Translations under genes and position numbers: made by a program
NCBI RefSeq assembly: GCF_023511815.1
Contig: NZ_JAIMAV010000012.1
Coordinates: 1 to 52,143 of the forward strand
Length of the DNA stretch: 52,143 nt
Reading direction: 5' to 3'
From: Alicyclobacillus sp.
GTDB taxonomy: Bacteria; Bacillota; Bacilli; Alicyclobacillales; Alicyclobacillaceae
Shown: one piece after another, positions 43,633 to 52,143 of the stretch
How positions within the stretch are numbered: position 1 is the stretch's first letter
Layout: every line of letters begins with the position of its first letter
Notes under the pieces: model-generated
Database searches by the model: none
What the model saw: the letters and a program-made list of their open reading frames with translations, nothing else
What the model was told of the DNA's origin: nothing

Positions 43633-44166
43633 CGGATGAGCGTGGACCCGTGGCCTTCGACCCGTCCGATGGGCGAATCCGCGGATGCGGAGCATACAAT
43701 CAAGAGAAGAGGATCCCGCGGCAAGGATCCGCCGGGCACCGGCGCCGGCCAGGGCTCGCCGAGCGAGCGGGGTCCGTAAGGACCCGCCCAGAGGCGGCGC
43801 CGGCCAGGGCCCGTCGGGCGTCGGCATCGAGCCCGCTCCGCACCGGCGTCGGCATCGAGCCCGCTCCGCACCGGCGCCGGCCAGGCCCCGCTCCGCACCG
43901 GCGCCGGCCAGGGTCCGCCGAGCGGGCGGTGTCCGTCCGGGCCGTTCGGAGGCATGGCCGCGGGAGCAAGCGTCGGGGAGGGTCCTTCCCGACAGGTAGA
44001 TCGCAGGCGGAATGAATGGTTGAACTGAATCCGATGCCCAGAGCGTACGCAGGGAGTTCAGGGGGCTGAACAGAGATCTGATCTGTTTGGCCTCCTGTTG
44101 TTTTTTCCTTCGATCCCGCCGCGTGCACACAAACTTTCACACACAACACGAAACGAGGGAGATGCC
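43633..44166 (+). promoter_or_regulatory. Leader region before hutH, with 27-28-bp repeats
   Basis: About 530 bases with no credible gene. GTCGGCATCGAGCCCGCTCC, extended to 28 bases by GCACCGGC, occurs at 43820-43847 and 43848-43875, followed by two related units built on GCCGGCCAGG (43876-43902, 43903 on) and older copies at about 43738 and 43799. A TAG-N4-CAG pair (43997-44006) is the only hint of the NAG-N4-NAG pattern HutP recognises in Bacillus. A strong terminator lies at 44060-44109. Confidence 0.55.
44060..44109 (+). terminator. Intrinsic terminator in the hut leader (probable HutP target)
   Basis: A continuous stem of 16 pairs (44060-44075 with 44083-44098, including three G-U pairs) with a 7-base loop is followed by TTGTTTTTTCC, 57 bases before hutH. 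This is the textbook form of a Rho-independent terminator, placed so that it would stop transcription into hutH unless prevented. In Bacillus, HutP with histidine does exactly that. No gene ends near it (the GntR gene ends 428 bases upstream). Confidence 0.8.
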
Positions 44167-45768
44167 ATGTGCGAAACGGATCCATCGGGCGTGCCGGTGG
44201 TTCAGGTCGGTGGGCGGGAGGTCGGGTTGAGCGACGTGACGGACGTGGCGTGGCGAGGGGCCCGGGTGGTCCTGGACGCGCGGGCCATCGCGGCGATGGC
44301 GCGAGCGGCGGGGATGGTGACGGATCTCGTCCGCGCCGGCCGCGTGGTGTACGGCGTGAACACCGGCTTTGGGAAGCTCGCGGCGGTGCGGCTGGATGGT
44401 GAAGAGACCGAGGCGCTGCAGGTGAACCTGTTGCGCAGCCACGCCTGCGGCGTCGGGCCGCCGTTCCCCGAGGACGTGGTGCGGGCGATGATGTTTCTGC
44501 GGCTGGTGTCCGTCGCGCGCGGCAACTCCGGGATCCGGCCCGAGACGGCGGAGGCGCTCACGGCGTGCCTGAACGCCGGCATCCACCCGGTGGTTCCGCA
44601 GCAGGGATCGCTCGGCGCCAGCGGGGATCTCGCCCCGCTGGCGCATCTGGCGCTCGTGCTCATCGGGGAGGGGGAGGCCGTGTTCCAGGGCGAACGGTTG
44701 CCGGGCGCAGAGGCGTTGCGGCGCGCGGGCATCCGCCCGGTGCGGCTGGGGCCCAAGGAGGGGCTCGCGCTCATCAACGGGACGCAGGCGATGACGGCCG
44801 TGGGTGTCCTGGCGTTTCAGCGGGCGCGGTGGGTCGCGGAGGCCGCCGATGCCGCGGCCGCGCTGAGCGTGGAGGCGCTGTTGGGTCTGATCGATCCGTT
44901 CGCCGCGCCCATCCACCGCCTTCGCGGCCACCCCGAGCAGGCGGAGGTCGCCGCCCGGCTGATGCGGTACCTCGCCGGCAGCGGACTCGCCGGCTGGTCG
45001 GCGTCGGAGGACACCACCCGCCCGGGGCCGGAGGCCTCCAGTAAACGGGGGAGCCGCGTGCAGGACGCGTATTCGCTGCGCTGTGTGCCGCAGGTGCACG
45101 GGGCGTCGTGGCGGGCGCTGCACCACGTCGGCGAGACGCTGGCCATCGAGGTCAACGCCGTCACCGACAACCCGCTCCTCCTGCCGGACGAGGGGAGGGT
45201 GCTGTCCGGCGGCAACTTTCACGGCCAGCCCGTGGCGCTCGCCATGGACTATCTCAAAATCGCCGTCAGCGAGATGGCGAACATCTCCGAGCGCCGCACC
45301 GAACGGCTCCTCAATCCCCAGTTGAGCGAGGGGCTGCCGCCGTTTCTCGCCAGGCGCCCGGGGCTGGAGTCGGGGCTCATGATCCTCCAGTACGTCGCCG
45401 CCAGCCTCGTCTCGGAGAACAAGGTCCTGGCGCATCCCGCGAGCGTCGACTCCATTCCCTCCTCCGCGAATCAGGAGGATCACGTGAGCATGGGCACCAT
45501 CGCGGCGCGCCAGGCGGCGCAGGTGGTGGAGAACGCCGCGCGGGTGGTGGCCATCGAGCTCATCTGCGCCGCCGAGGCCCTGGAGTGGCGGGATCAGGCA
45601 CGGCTCTCGCCCTTCGGGCATGAACTGAAGCGATGGGTTCGGGAGCGGGTGGGGCGGTACGAGCGGGATCGAGCGTATGCAAAGGAGGTCGAGGCGCTGG
45701 CACAGGCGCTGCTCACGGGCGCCTTGAACCGGCACCTGCGGGCGCTGGCGCGGGATGGGGCGGAGTGA
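44167..45768 (+). CDS. hutH: Histidine ammonia-lyase
   Basis: An enzyme of 533 aa that removes ammonia from L-histidine to give trans-urocanate, the first step of histidine breakdown. The Ala-Ser-Gly triad that cyclises to the MIO cofactor lies in Leu-Gly-Ala-Ser-Gly-Asp-Leu-Ala-Pro-Leu near residue 150. The usual Tyr near residue 60 (Val-Tyr-Gly-Val-Asn-Thr-Gly-Phe-Gly) is present. It is about 25 residues longer than usual because of an insert near residue 280 (Ser-Ala-Ser-Glu-Asp-Thr-Thr-Arg-Pro). ATG 44167 behind CGAGGGAG. First gene of hutH-U-I-G. Confidence 0.96.
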   Translation: MCETDPSGVPVVQVGGREVGLSDVTDVAWRGARVVLDARAIAAMARAAGMVTDLVRAGRVVYGVNTGFGKLAAVRLDGEETEALQVNLLRSHACGVGPPFPEDVVRAMMFLRLVSVARGNSGIRPETAEALTACLNAGIHPVVPQQGSLGASGDLAPLAHLALVLIGEGEAVFQGERLPGAEALRRAGIRPVRLGPKEGLALINGTQAMTAVGVLAFQRARWVAEAADAAAALSVEALLGLIDPFAAPIHRLRGHPEQAEVAARLMRYLAGSGLAGWSASEDTTRPGPEASSKRGSRVQDAYSLRCVPQVHGASWRALHHVGETLAIEVNAVTDNPLLLPDEGRVLSGGNFHGQPVALAMDYLKIAVSEMANISERRTERLLNPQLSEGLPPFLARRPGLESGLMILQYVAASLVSENKVLAHPASVDSIPSSANQEDHVSMGTIAARQAAQVVENAARVVAIELICAAEALEWRDQARLSPFGHELKRWVRERVGRYERDRAYAKEVEALAQALLTGALNRHLRALARDGAE

Positions 45769-45906
45769 GGGCCGGGCGCGAAGCGATCCGTTGGGGGATC
45801 CCGGAGTCACCCGGCGGAGCCGGGGCCTCGCTAGAGCACAGGCGGGATGTGTCGAGGTGGGCGGTCGAGACAAAGGACGCGAGGGAACCCACAGGGAGGG
45901 ACTGCG

Positions 45907-47577
45907 ATGGAGCAACCGGTGTCGGGCGCTCGGACTGTGCGGGCGCCGCGGGGATCGAAGCGGTCGTGCAAGGGGTGGGAGCAGGAGGCGGCCTTGCGGA
46001 TGCTGATGAACAACCTGGATCCGGAGGTCGCCGAGCGCCCCGAGGATCTGGTGGTGTACGGCGGGATGGGCAAAGCGGCTCGTAACTGGGCGTGCTTCGA
46101 CGCGCTGGTGCGCTGCCTGCAGGCGCTGGAGGACGATGAGACGCTCCTGGTGCAATCCGGCAAGCCGGTGGGCAAGTTTCGCACGCACGAGGACGCGCCG
46201 CGCGTCCTGATTGCCAACTCGCTTCTGGTGCCCAGGTGGGCGGACTGGGAGACGTTTCGGGACCTCGAGGCGCGCGGGTTGACGATGTTTGGGCAGATGA
46301 CCGCGGGGAGTTGGATCTACATCGGATCGCAGGGGATTTTGCAGGGGACGTTCGAGACGTTCGCCGAGGCGGCGCGGCGGAAGGGCCTGCCGAGCCTGCG
46401 CGGGACGCTGACCGTCACGGCCGGGCTCGGGGGGATGGGCGGCGCGCAGCCGCTGGCGATCACGATGAATGAAGGGGTGGGGGTGATTGTCGAGATCGAT
46501 CCCGACCGCATCCAACGCCGCATCACGACAGGTTACCTGGACGTCGCGGCGCGCAGCCTCGACGAGGCCCTGGCGCTGGCGCGGCACGCGATGGAGGAGG
46601 GGCGGCCGCTGTCCATCGGGCTGCTCGGCAACGCGGCCGAGGTGCTGCCGGAGCTGGTGCGCCGCGGGGTGACGCCCGATTTCGTCACCGACCAGACGTC
46701 GGCGCACGATGTCCTGAACGGCTACGTGCCGGAGGGGCTGGACGTGGCGGGGGCGGCGGCGCTGCGCCAGCGGGACCCGGCGGAATACGTGCGGCGGGCG
46801 CGCGAGAGCATCGCGAAGCACGTGCGGGCGATGATCGATCTGCGGGCGCGCGGCGCGACGGTGTTCGATTACGGCAACAACATCCGCCAGGTGGCGTACG
46901 AGGCGGGGGTTGAGCAGGCGTTTTCGTATCCCGGATTTGTACCCGCCTACATCCGGCCGCTGTTCTGCGAGGGCAAGGGGCCGTTCCGATGGGCGGCGCT
47001 GTCGGGCGATCCGGAGGACATCCGCAAGACGGACGACCTGGTGCTGCAGCTGTTCCCGGAGGACGATCGGCTGCGGCGGTGGATTGAGATGGCGCGTCGA
47101 AAGGTGCGGTTTCAGGGACTGCCGGCGCGCATCTGCTGGCTGGGCTACGGGCAGCGGGCGGCGTTCGGGCTCGCCATCAACGACCTGGTGCGGCGGGGCG
47201 AGCTGGCGGGCCCCATAGTGATTGGGCGGGACCATTTGGACTGCGGCTCGGTGGCGAGCCCGAACCGGGAGACGGAGGCGATGAAAGACGGCAGCGACGC
47301 CATCGCGGATTGGCCGATTTTGAACGCCCTGTTGAACACCGCGGCGGGCGGGAGCTGGGTGTCGGTTCACCACGGCGGCGGGGTCGGCATCGGGTACGCG
47401 ATTCACGCCGGGATGGTGGTGGTGGCGGACGGATCGGAGCGGGCGGCGCGAAAGCTCGCGCGCGTGCTGACGACCGACCCGGGCATGGGCATCGTCCGCC
47501 ACGCGGACGCGGGGTACGAGCGGGCCATCGAGGTCGCGCGCGAGCGGGGCGTGTGCATCCCGATGATGGAGGGGTGA
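45907..47577 (+). CDS. hutU: Urocanate hydratase (urocanase)
   Basis: A cytoplasmic NAD+-dependent enzyme of 556 aa (normal length) that adds water to urocanate to give imidazolone propionate. Family segments are visible: [11 protein letters not shown] near residue 50, [12 protein letters not shown] near 175, and Asp-Gln-Thr-Ser-Ala-His-Asp. The catalytic Cys is expected in the Asp-Tyr-Gly-Asn ... Phe-Cys-Glu-Gly-Lys-Gly region. ATG 45907 follows AGGGAGGGACTGCG. 138 bases after hutH. Confidence 0.96.
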   Translation: MEQPVSGARTVRAPRGSKRSCKGWEQEAALRMLMNNLDPEVAERPEDLVVYGGMGKAARNWACFDALVRCLQALEDDETLLVQSGKPVGKFRTHEDAPRVLIANSLLVPRWADWETFRDLEARGLTMFGQMTAGSWIYIGSQGILQGTFETFAEAARRKGLPSLRGTLTVTAGLGGMGGAQPLAITMNEGVGVIVEIDPDRIQRRITTGYLDVAARSLDEALALARHAMEEGRPLSIGLLGNAAEVLPELVRRGVTPDFVTDQTSAHDVLNGYVPEGLDVAGAAALRQRDPAEYVRRARESIAKHVRAMIDLRARGATVFDYGNNIRQVAYEAGVEQAFSYPGFVPAYIRPLFCEGKGPFRWAALSGDPEDIRKTDDLVLQLFPEDDRLRRWIEMARRKVRFQGLPARICWLGYGQRAAFGLAINDLVRRGELAGPIVIGRDHLDCGSVASPNRETEAMKDGSDAIADWPILNALLNTAAGGSWVSVHHGGGVGIGYAIHAGMVVVADGSERAARKLARVLTTDPGMGIVRHADAGYERAIEVARERGVCIPMMEG

Positions 47578-47582
47578 GGGCG

Positions 47583-49112
47583 ATGGCGGAAGGCGGCGCG
47601 ATGCCGGAGGACGGGGCGCGGCGCGAGGGGATGGAGGTGGCGCAGCGATCCGAGGGGGCGCGGGGCGCCGGGATGGAGCGGATGGAGGTGGCGCGGGGCG
47701 CTGGGATGGAGGTGGCGCAGCGGCCCGGCGCGGACCGCGGCGAGCCCGGGCTGCGGGTGCTGGTGAACGCGCGCCTGGCGACGCTGGCGGGGGGTGACGG
47801 CCCGCGGCGAGGCCGCGCGATGCGCGACGTGGGGCTGGTGGAGGACGGGGTGGTGGTGATCCGGGGGGAGTCCATCGCCTTCGCGGGGCCGCGGGCGGAG
47901 GCTGAGCGGTTGGGCTGGTTGGCCGGCGGGAGGCGCCTGCGGGATGCCGCCGCGGCGGGCATGGCGGGTGGCGGGGCCGCCGCGGACGGCGAAGGTGGGG
48001 AGGGTTCGGGACCGGGCGGGATCGACATCCTCGATGTGGGCGGGCGGCTGGTGACCCCGGGGCTGGTGGATCCGCACACGCACCTGGTCCACGCGGGATC
48101 CCGCGAGGACGAGTTGGCGCAGAAGCTGGCGGGCGTCCCGTACCTCCAGATCCTGCGGCGGGGCGGAGGCATCCTGTCCACGGTGCGGGCGACCCGGGCG
48201 GCGAGCGAGGAGGAGCTCGTGGCCAAGGCCCGGCGGACGCTCGCGCGCATGCTCGAGCACGGGACGACGACGGTGGAGGCGAAGAGCGGGTACGGCCTCG
48301 ACGCCGAGACGGAGTTGAAGCAGCTGCGCGTGATGCGCCGCCTGAATGAGGTGCAGCCGGTGGAGGTGGTGCCGACCTTCCTCGGGCCGCATGCCGTGCC
48401 GCCCGAGTACCGGGACCGAACGGGGGCGTTCCTCGACGAGATGGTGGCGGTGGCCGCCAGGGCGCGGGCGGAGGGGCTGGCGGAGTTTGCCGACATCTTC
48501 TGCGAGGCGGGCGTGTTCTCCGTCGAGGAGAGCCGCCGGTTTCTGTCGGCCTGCCGCAGGCTGGGCCTGGGGGTGAAGATTCACGCGGACGAGATTCACC
48601 CGTTGGGCGGGGCGGAACTCGCGGCGGAGCTGGGGGCTGTGACGGTCGATCACGCGGTCGCCTCCACCCGCGATGGCCTGCGCCGGTGTGCGGACGCGGG
48701 CGTCATCGCCGTGCTGTTGCCGGGCACGACCTGGAACCTCGGGCACGCGCGGCACGCGGACGCGCGCTTTTTGATGGACGAGGCGGGAGCGGCGGTGGCG
48801 CTGGCGACGGATTACAACCCGGGCTCGTGCCCGTGCGAATCGCTGCAGCTCGTGATGGCGTTCGCGGCGAACCTGCTGCGAATGACGCCGGAGGAGATCC
48901 TGTGCGCGGTGACGCGCAACGCCGCGTACGCCGCGGGCCGGGGGCGTACGGTGGGGCGCCTGGAGCCGGGGTGGCAGGCGGACGTGGTGGTGTGGGACAC
49001 GGATTCGCTGGCGTACATCCCGTACCACTTCGGCGTCAACCACGTCCACATGGTCTTCAAGCGCGGCCGGCAGGTCGTGATCCGGCGGACGGGGGAGGAG
49101 GGACGGGCGTGA
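47583..49112 (+). CDS. hutI: Imidazolonepropionase with N-terminal repeats
   Basis: A metal-dependent amidohydrolase that opens imidazolone propionate to formiminoglutamate. Metal ligands lie in Val-Asp-Pro-His-Thr-His-Leu-Val, Ile-His-Ala-Asp-Glu-Ile, Thr-Val-Asp-His-Ala and Ala-Thr-Asp-Tyr-Asn-Pro-Gly. Length is 509 aa against about 415 usual. The first 60 residues contain repeats of Gly-Met-Glu-Val-Ala-Gln-Arg type, and about 25 residues rich in Gly and Ala are inserted near 125-145. Shorter starts (ATG at later codons) are possible. ATG 47583 follows the hutU stop by 5 bases, with GGAGGGGTGAGGG upstream. Confidence 0.94.
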   Translation: MAEGGAMPEDGARREGMEVAQRSEGARGAGMERMEVARGAGMEVAQRPGADRGEPGLRVLVNARLATLAGGDGPRRGRAMRDVGLVEDGVVVIRGESIAFAGPRAEAERLGWLAGGRRLRDAAAAGMAGGGAAADGEGGEGSGPGGIDILDVGGRLVTPGLVDPHTHLVHAGSREDELAQKLAGVPYLQILRRGGGILSTVRATRAASEEELVAKARRTLARMLEHGTTTVEAKSGYGLDAETELKQLRVMRRLNEVQPVEVVPTFLGPHAVPPEYRDRTGAFLDEMVAVAARARAEGLAEFADIFCEAGVFSVEESRRFLSACRRLGLGVKIHADEIHPLGGAELAAELGAVTVDHAVASTRDGLRRCADAGVIAVLLPGTTWNLGHARHADARFLMDEAGAAVALATDYNPGSCPCESLQLVMAFAANLLRMTPEEILCAVTRNAAYAAGRGRTVGRLEPGWQADVVVWDTDSLAYIPYHFGVNHVHMVFKRGRQVVIRRTGEEGRA

Positions 49113-50206
49113 TGGATGGCGGACTGGAGGCTTGGTTGGAGCGGCCGGGCGGGCGGTTTCGGGATCGGTTCGACCGGAAGGTGTCGGATTGGATCCGGCC
49201 GTGGGCGCGCGGCGCGACGGGCGCTTTACCGGGCGGCGAGGGCGACGCGGGCGCGTTGCCGGTTTCTGCGGCGGGCGCGTTGCCGGTTTCTGCGGCGGGT
49301 GGTGAAGCGGCGGACGCTTTACCGGGCGACGCGGGCGCGTTTGACGCCGCCCTCATCGGGGCGCCGCTGAGCAAGACGTCCATCAGCCACTCGGCGGCGT
49401 TCCGGCTGCCGGACGCCATTCGCGCCGCGTTCGCGGGGATGACGCCGTACAGCGTGACCCACGGGGTGGATGTGGGGGAGGTGATCCGCGTGATCGACCT
49501 CGGCAACATCCGCATGCACCCCACCGACCTGGCGGCCTGCCACAGCGCGATTGAGGCGGCGGTGAGGGCGTACTGGCGGCGGTTTGACCGGCCGCTGGTG
49601 CTGCTCGGGGGCGATCACTCGGTCACCGGCGCGGCCATCCTCGGCATGGCGGCGGCGCGGGGGCGGCGGTACGGCATCCTGCACTTTGACGCGCACCACG
49701 ACGTGCGCAACCTGGAGGACGGCGGCCGCACGAACGGGACGCCGATGCGGACGGTGTTGGACTCCGGGGTGGTGGACGGCCGGAACGTGGTGCAGATTGG
49801 GCTGCGGGACTTCGCGAACAGTGCGCATTACCACCGGTACGCGCTGGAACATGGGGTGACCGTGGTGCCGATGCGCGCGGTGCGGCGCCGGGGGCTGGCC
49901 GCCGTGGTGGACGAGGCGGTGGGGCGGCTCGCGGCGTCGGTCGATGCGGTGTACGTCACCTTTGATATGGATGCGCTCGATCCCGCCTTCGCCCCGGGCG
50001 TCGCCGCGCCGGTCCCGTACGGCCTCACGCTTTGGGAGGCCGCCGACGCGCTCGAGGCGCTCGGCGGGCACCCGAAGGTGTGCGGATTGGATGTGGTCTG
50101 CGCGGACCCGTCGCAGGACGTGCGGGATCTGACCGTGCGCGCGGCCGCGCATCTGGTGCTGTCGTTCTGGACGGGGATGGCGCTGCGCAAGCTGGGCAGG
50201 GGGTGA
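49112..50206 (+). CDS. hutG: Formimidoylglutamase with internal repeat
   Basis: An arginase-fold Mn2+ enzyme that converts formiminoglutamate to glutamate and formamide. Metal sites are Gly-Gly-Asp-His-Ser, Phe-Asp-Ala-His-His-Asp and Phe-Asp-Met-Asp-Ala-Leu-Asp-Pro. Length is 364 aa against about 320. A 35-residue low-complexity insert near residues 36-72 contains Gly-Ala-Leu-Pro-Val-Ser-Ala-Ala twice in tandem, between the N-terminal helix and the first strand. The ATG shares one base with the hutI stop. Last gene of the pathway. Confidence 0.93.
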   Translation: MDGGLEAWLERPGGRFRDRFDRKVSDWIRPWARGATGALPGGEGDAGALPVSAAGALPVSAAGGEAADALPGDAGAFDAALIGAPLSKTSISHSAAFRLPDAIRAAFAGMTPYSVTHGVDVGEVIRVIDLGNIRMHPTDLAACHSAIEAAVRAYWRRFDRPLVLLGGDHSVTGAAILGMAAARGRRYGILHFDAHHDVRNLEDGGRTNGTPMRTVLDSGVVDGRNVVQIGLRDFANSAHYHRYALEHGVTVVPMRAVRRRGLAAVVDEAVGRLAASVDAVYVTFDMDALDPAFAPGVAAPVPYGLTLWEAADALEALGGHPKVCGLDVVCADPSQDVRDLTVRAAAHLVLSFWTGMALRKLGRG

Positions 50207-50228
50207 GCCGTTGGGAGACGGCCACCCA

Positions 50229-51446
50229 TCACACGGATGGGTGGGGGATGGTGCGGCGTTTGTTGCGATGATCCCAGGTGCCGGACGCAAACACCCACAG
50301 GGCGTTGCCGAGCATCAGCGCCGCGGTGGAGAAGAACACGTAGTGGATGCCAAAGGCGGCCGCCATCTCGCCGCCCAACAACGATCCGCCGATGTTGCCG
50401 AGGTACTGCGCGGACTGGTTGTAGCCGAAGATGCGGCCGGAGATGGCGTCCGGGGCGCTGCGCTTGACGATGGCGTTGATGGACGGCAACAGGCCGGCGC
50501 TGGCCAGCCCGAGGAGGAAGCGCAGGCCCATCAGCTGCCAGGGCGAGGTGACGAACGCCTGCGGGATGAAGACAATTCCGCCGATCACGAGGCAGACGGT
50601 GAGGACCCGCAGGGGGCCGACGTGATCGGAGAGTTTGCCGAGCCACGGCGCGGCCAGCACGTTGGCAATCCCGGAGGCGGCCACCACGCATCCGGCGATG
50701 AGGGCGATGTGCGGCGACGGTCCCGTCAACAGGGAGACGTACACGGTCACAATCGGCTGGATGGACATCATCGCCAGCTGAAGGATGAAGGTGGAGGCCA
50801 TCATGGTGACGACCAGGCGCGGATTGGGCACCATCCGCCACACCTCACGCCAGGGAACCGCCGCCTTCTTCGACGGCTGGAAGTGTTCCTTCACGAGGAA
50901 CAGGGTGATGAGAAAGGCGATGAACATCATCAGGCCGGTGGCGAAAAACACATTGCGCAACCCGATGACCTCCGCCAGATACCCGCCGACGAGCGGGCCA
51001 ATCAGGTTGCCGCCGACCGTCCCCGTGGAGAGCGTGCCGAGGGCCCAGCCGGCGTGATCGCGCGGGGTCTGAGTAGCGATGAGCGTGATGGCGGCCGCGA
51101 TGTAACCCGACACCGACCCCATCAGCAGCCGCAGCAGCGTCAATTCGTACACGTTCTGCGCGAACCCCATCAGCGAGCAGATGACGGCCATGCCCAGGCT
51201 GGCGCGCAGCAACATCAGCTTTCTGCCCTTTTGGTCCGCGATGCGCCCCCAGATGGGCGAGACGATGGCCGACATGAGGAAGGTCGATCCGAAAGCAATC
51301 CCGGACCACCGCTCCACCGCCGCGGTGTCGTGGACCCCCAGGAGCTGGATGTACAGGGGCAAAAACGGCACGATGAGGCTCATCCCCGCCGTGGTGGCGA
51401 AACATCCGAACCAGGCGACAAACAGATTCCTCTTCCACAGCGGCAT
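50229..51446 (-). CDS. MFS efflux transporter (paralogue of the 8-kb gene)
   Basis: A membrane protein of 405 aa with about 12 transmembrane segments and the loop motif Gly-Arg-Ile-Ala-Asp-Gln-Lys-Gly-Arg-Lys. Helix 1 (Ile-Val-Pro-Phe-Leu-Pro-Leu-Tyr-Ile) and the mid-helix Gly-Asn-Leu-Ile-Gly-Pro-Leu-Val-Gly-Gly match the MFS protein at 8061-9266, so the two are paralogues of the drug exporter group. ATG 51446 has GAAGGGATCC upstream; Met at 51476 is another in-frame start. It converges on hutG, 22 bases away, with GTGGGTGATG/ATCACACGGATGGGTGG sequences between them but no clear terminator. Confidence 0.88.
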   Translation of the reverse strand: MPLWKRNLFVAWFGCFATTAGMSLIVPFLPLYIQLLGVHDTAAVERWSGIAFGSTFLMSAIVSPIWGRIADQKGRKLMLLRASLGMAVICSLMGFAQNVYELTLLRLLMGSVSGYIAAAITLIATQTPRDHAGWALGTLSTGTVGGNLIGPLVGGYLAEVIGLRNVFFATGLMMFIAFLITLFLVKEHFQPSKKAAVPWREVWRMVPNPRLVVTMMASTFILQLAMMSIQPIVTVYVSLLTGPSPHIALIAGCVVAASGIANVLAAPWLGKLSDHVGPLRVLTVCLVIGGIVFIPQAFVTSPWQLMGLRFLLGLASAGLLPSINAIVKRSAPDAISGRIFGYNQSAQYLGNIGGSLLGGEMAAAFGIHYVFFSTAALMLGNALWVFASGTWDHRNKRRTIPHPSV

Positions 51447-51665
51447 GTGGATCCCTTCAGTCTTAGAAAATTTCATTTCACGAATGAGTTTACTGCCGAT
51501 CGCGCCGGCCGGCAAGAGCGGCTTGCCCAAGCGCCGCGTCCCGCTTTGGCGATGGCCGCGTTTGGACTATCATGGAGACGGAGGCATCCGGATACCGGAT
51601 GTGCCGCGCCCTGGATGAAACCGCGCGTCCAGGCGCGACTCGGGCAGATGAAGGAGGCGTGTGTC

Positions 51666-52142
51666 ATGGATGAACAGGCGAAGAAGACCGCGCTGCGGGG
51701 CATCACGTACGGGTTGTACGTCATCGGCACCAAGCTGGGGGATGACGTCAACGCGTTCACCGGGAACTGGGTGACGCAGACCTCGTTCGCGCCGCCGCTG
51801 GTGGCCATCGGGGTGAAGAAGGGCACCGCGTCGTGCGACGGGATCCGGGAATCGGGCGTGTTCTCGGTCAATGTGCTGGAGTCGGGGCAGAAGGACCTGG
51901 CGTTCCAGTTCTTCAAGCCGGTATCGCGCGTCGGCAACAAGTTCGGCGATGTGGAGTTCTACACCTCCACCACCGGCAGCCCGATTCTGAAGGACGCGCT
52001 GTCCTGGTTCGAGTGCAAAGTCACCGACACGGTGGACCGCGGGGACCACGTGCTGTTTGTCGGTGAGGTGGTCGACGCCGGCGTTCACCGCTCGGGCGAT
52101 CCGCTCACCCTGCGCGAACTGGGCCTGTTCTACGGGGGCTGA
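51666..52142 (+). CDS. Flavin reductase-like domain protein
   Basis: A protein of 158 aa of the flavin reductase-like, FMN-binding split-barrel family. Thr-Gly-Asn-Trp-Val-Thr-Gln-Thr-Ser-Phe-Ala-Pro-Pro-Leu near residue 35 is the flavin phosphate-binding region, and His-Val-Leu-Phe-Val-Gly-Glu-Val near the end is typical. It may reduce free FMN with NAD(P)H or act as a small flavoprotein. ATG 51666 has GAAGGAGGCGT upstream. Complete; ends one base before the window edge. Divergent from the MFS gene. Confidence 0.88.
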   Translation: MDEQAKKTALRGITYGLYVIGTKLGDDVNAFTGNWVTQTSFAPPLVAIGVKKGTASCDGIRESGVFSVNVLESGQKDLAFQFFKPVSRVGNKFGDVEFYTSTTGSPILKDALSWFECKVTDTVDRGDHVLFVGEVVDAGVHRSGDPLTLRELGLFYGG

Positions 52143-52143
52143 G

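Noticed and set aside
43623-44015. Small proteins in the hut leader repeats
   Set aside because: They are repeat-driven frames rich in Arg, Ala and Pro without start signals.
44137-47502. A 1121-residue open frame on the minus strand opposite hutH and hutU
   Set aside because: Same reason: antisense to two clear enzymes, with no motif and the amino acid bias of a GC-rich shadow frame.

Overview
The window is about 52 kb of high-GC DNA (roughly 65% G+C by eye). Many genes start with GTG or TTG behind strong AGGAGG-type ribosome binding sites. The content is that of a free-living, aerobic, sugar- and amino-acid-using Bacillota: a HutP antiterminator, a tenI-thiO-thiS-thiG thiamine cluster, CidA/CidB with a LysR regulator, a cre-like box, a fructose PTS with a DeoR regulator, and an MhqO/MhqD-like pair. 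HutP is a Bacilli protein, so a high-GC Bacilli lineage such as the Alicyclobacillaceae is my inference; no rRNA or tRNA is present to confirm it.

Layout. 1-2.4 kb: thiazole synthesis (tenI end, thiO, thiS, thiG). 2.6-2.9 kb: a thioredoxin whose first active-site cysteine codon is TGA, followed at the right distance by a perfect hairpin with a GGT loop. This looks like a selenocysteine thioredoxin. 3-11.2 kb: small hypotheticals, an M3 peptidase, KatG, an efflux MFS and two LysR regulators, the second divergent from cidAB (11.4-12.7 kb). 12.7-15.2 kb: repeat array A, with a C-terminal remnant of an Rpn nuclease. 15.2-19.4 kb: fruR-fruK-fruA and a divergent EIIA gene. 19.5-30 kb: an oxidoreductase, mhqO/mhqD-like genes, a lipase-like hydrolase, thyA-dfrA, a LytTR regulator, a CoA-transferase and an AhpD-like protein. 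29.5-34.4 kb: xylFGH-type sugar ABC transporter with a divergent ROK repressor. 34.7-35.4 kb: TRIC-type channel. 35.7-38.7 kb: repeat array B with a full-length Rpn nuclease and two tandem C-terminal-only paralogues. 38.7-39.9 kb: minisatellites. 39.9-50.2 kb: GtrA-like protein, HutP, an MFS carrier, a GntR regulator, then hutH-hutU-hutI-hutG behind a strong intrinsic terminator. 50.2-52.1 kb: a second efflux MFS and a flavin reductase-like protein.

The most unusual structure is the pair of inverted arrays A and B. Together they hold six copies of a unit that is exactly 197 bp each time. The unit has 19-bp terminal inverted repeats, a second nested pair inside, and separates two variable cassettes (X and F). 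X and F occur in opposite order in the two arrays. Cassette F carries a decayed copy of the 3' end of fruA. Both arrays end at an rpn gene: intact in B, reduced to its C-terminal domain in A. Together with the stand-alone C-terminal rpn copies, this could be a shuffling, Rpn-linked cassette system. The linkage to Rpn is by position only.

How the genes work together. Histidine degradation (HutH, HutU, HutI, HutG) is probably controlled by HutP acting on the terminator in front of hutH. Fructose enters through split PTS proteins (separate EIIA, fused EIIB-EIIC) and is phosphorylated by FruK under FruR. The sugar ABC transporter is probably controlled by the ROK repressor through a palindrome and by catabolite control through a cre-like site. 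thyA and dfrA are translationally coupled, as expected for the thymidylate/folate cycle.
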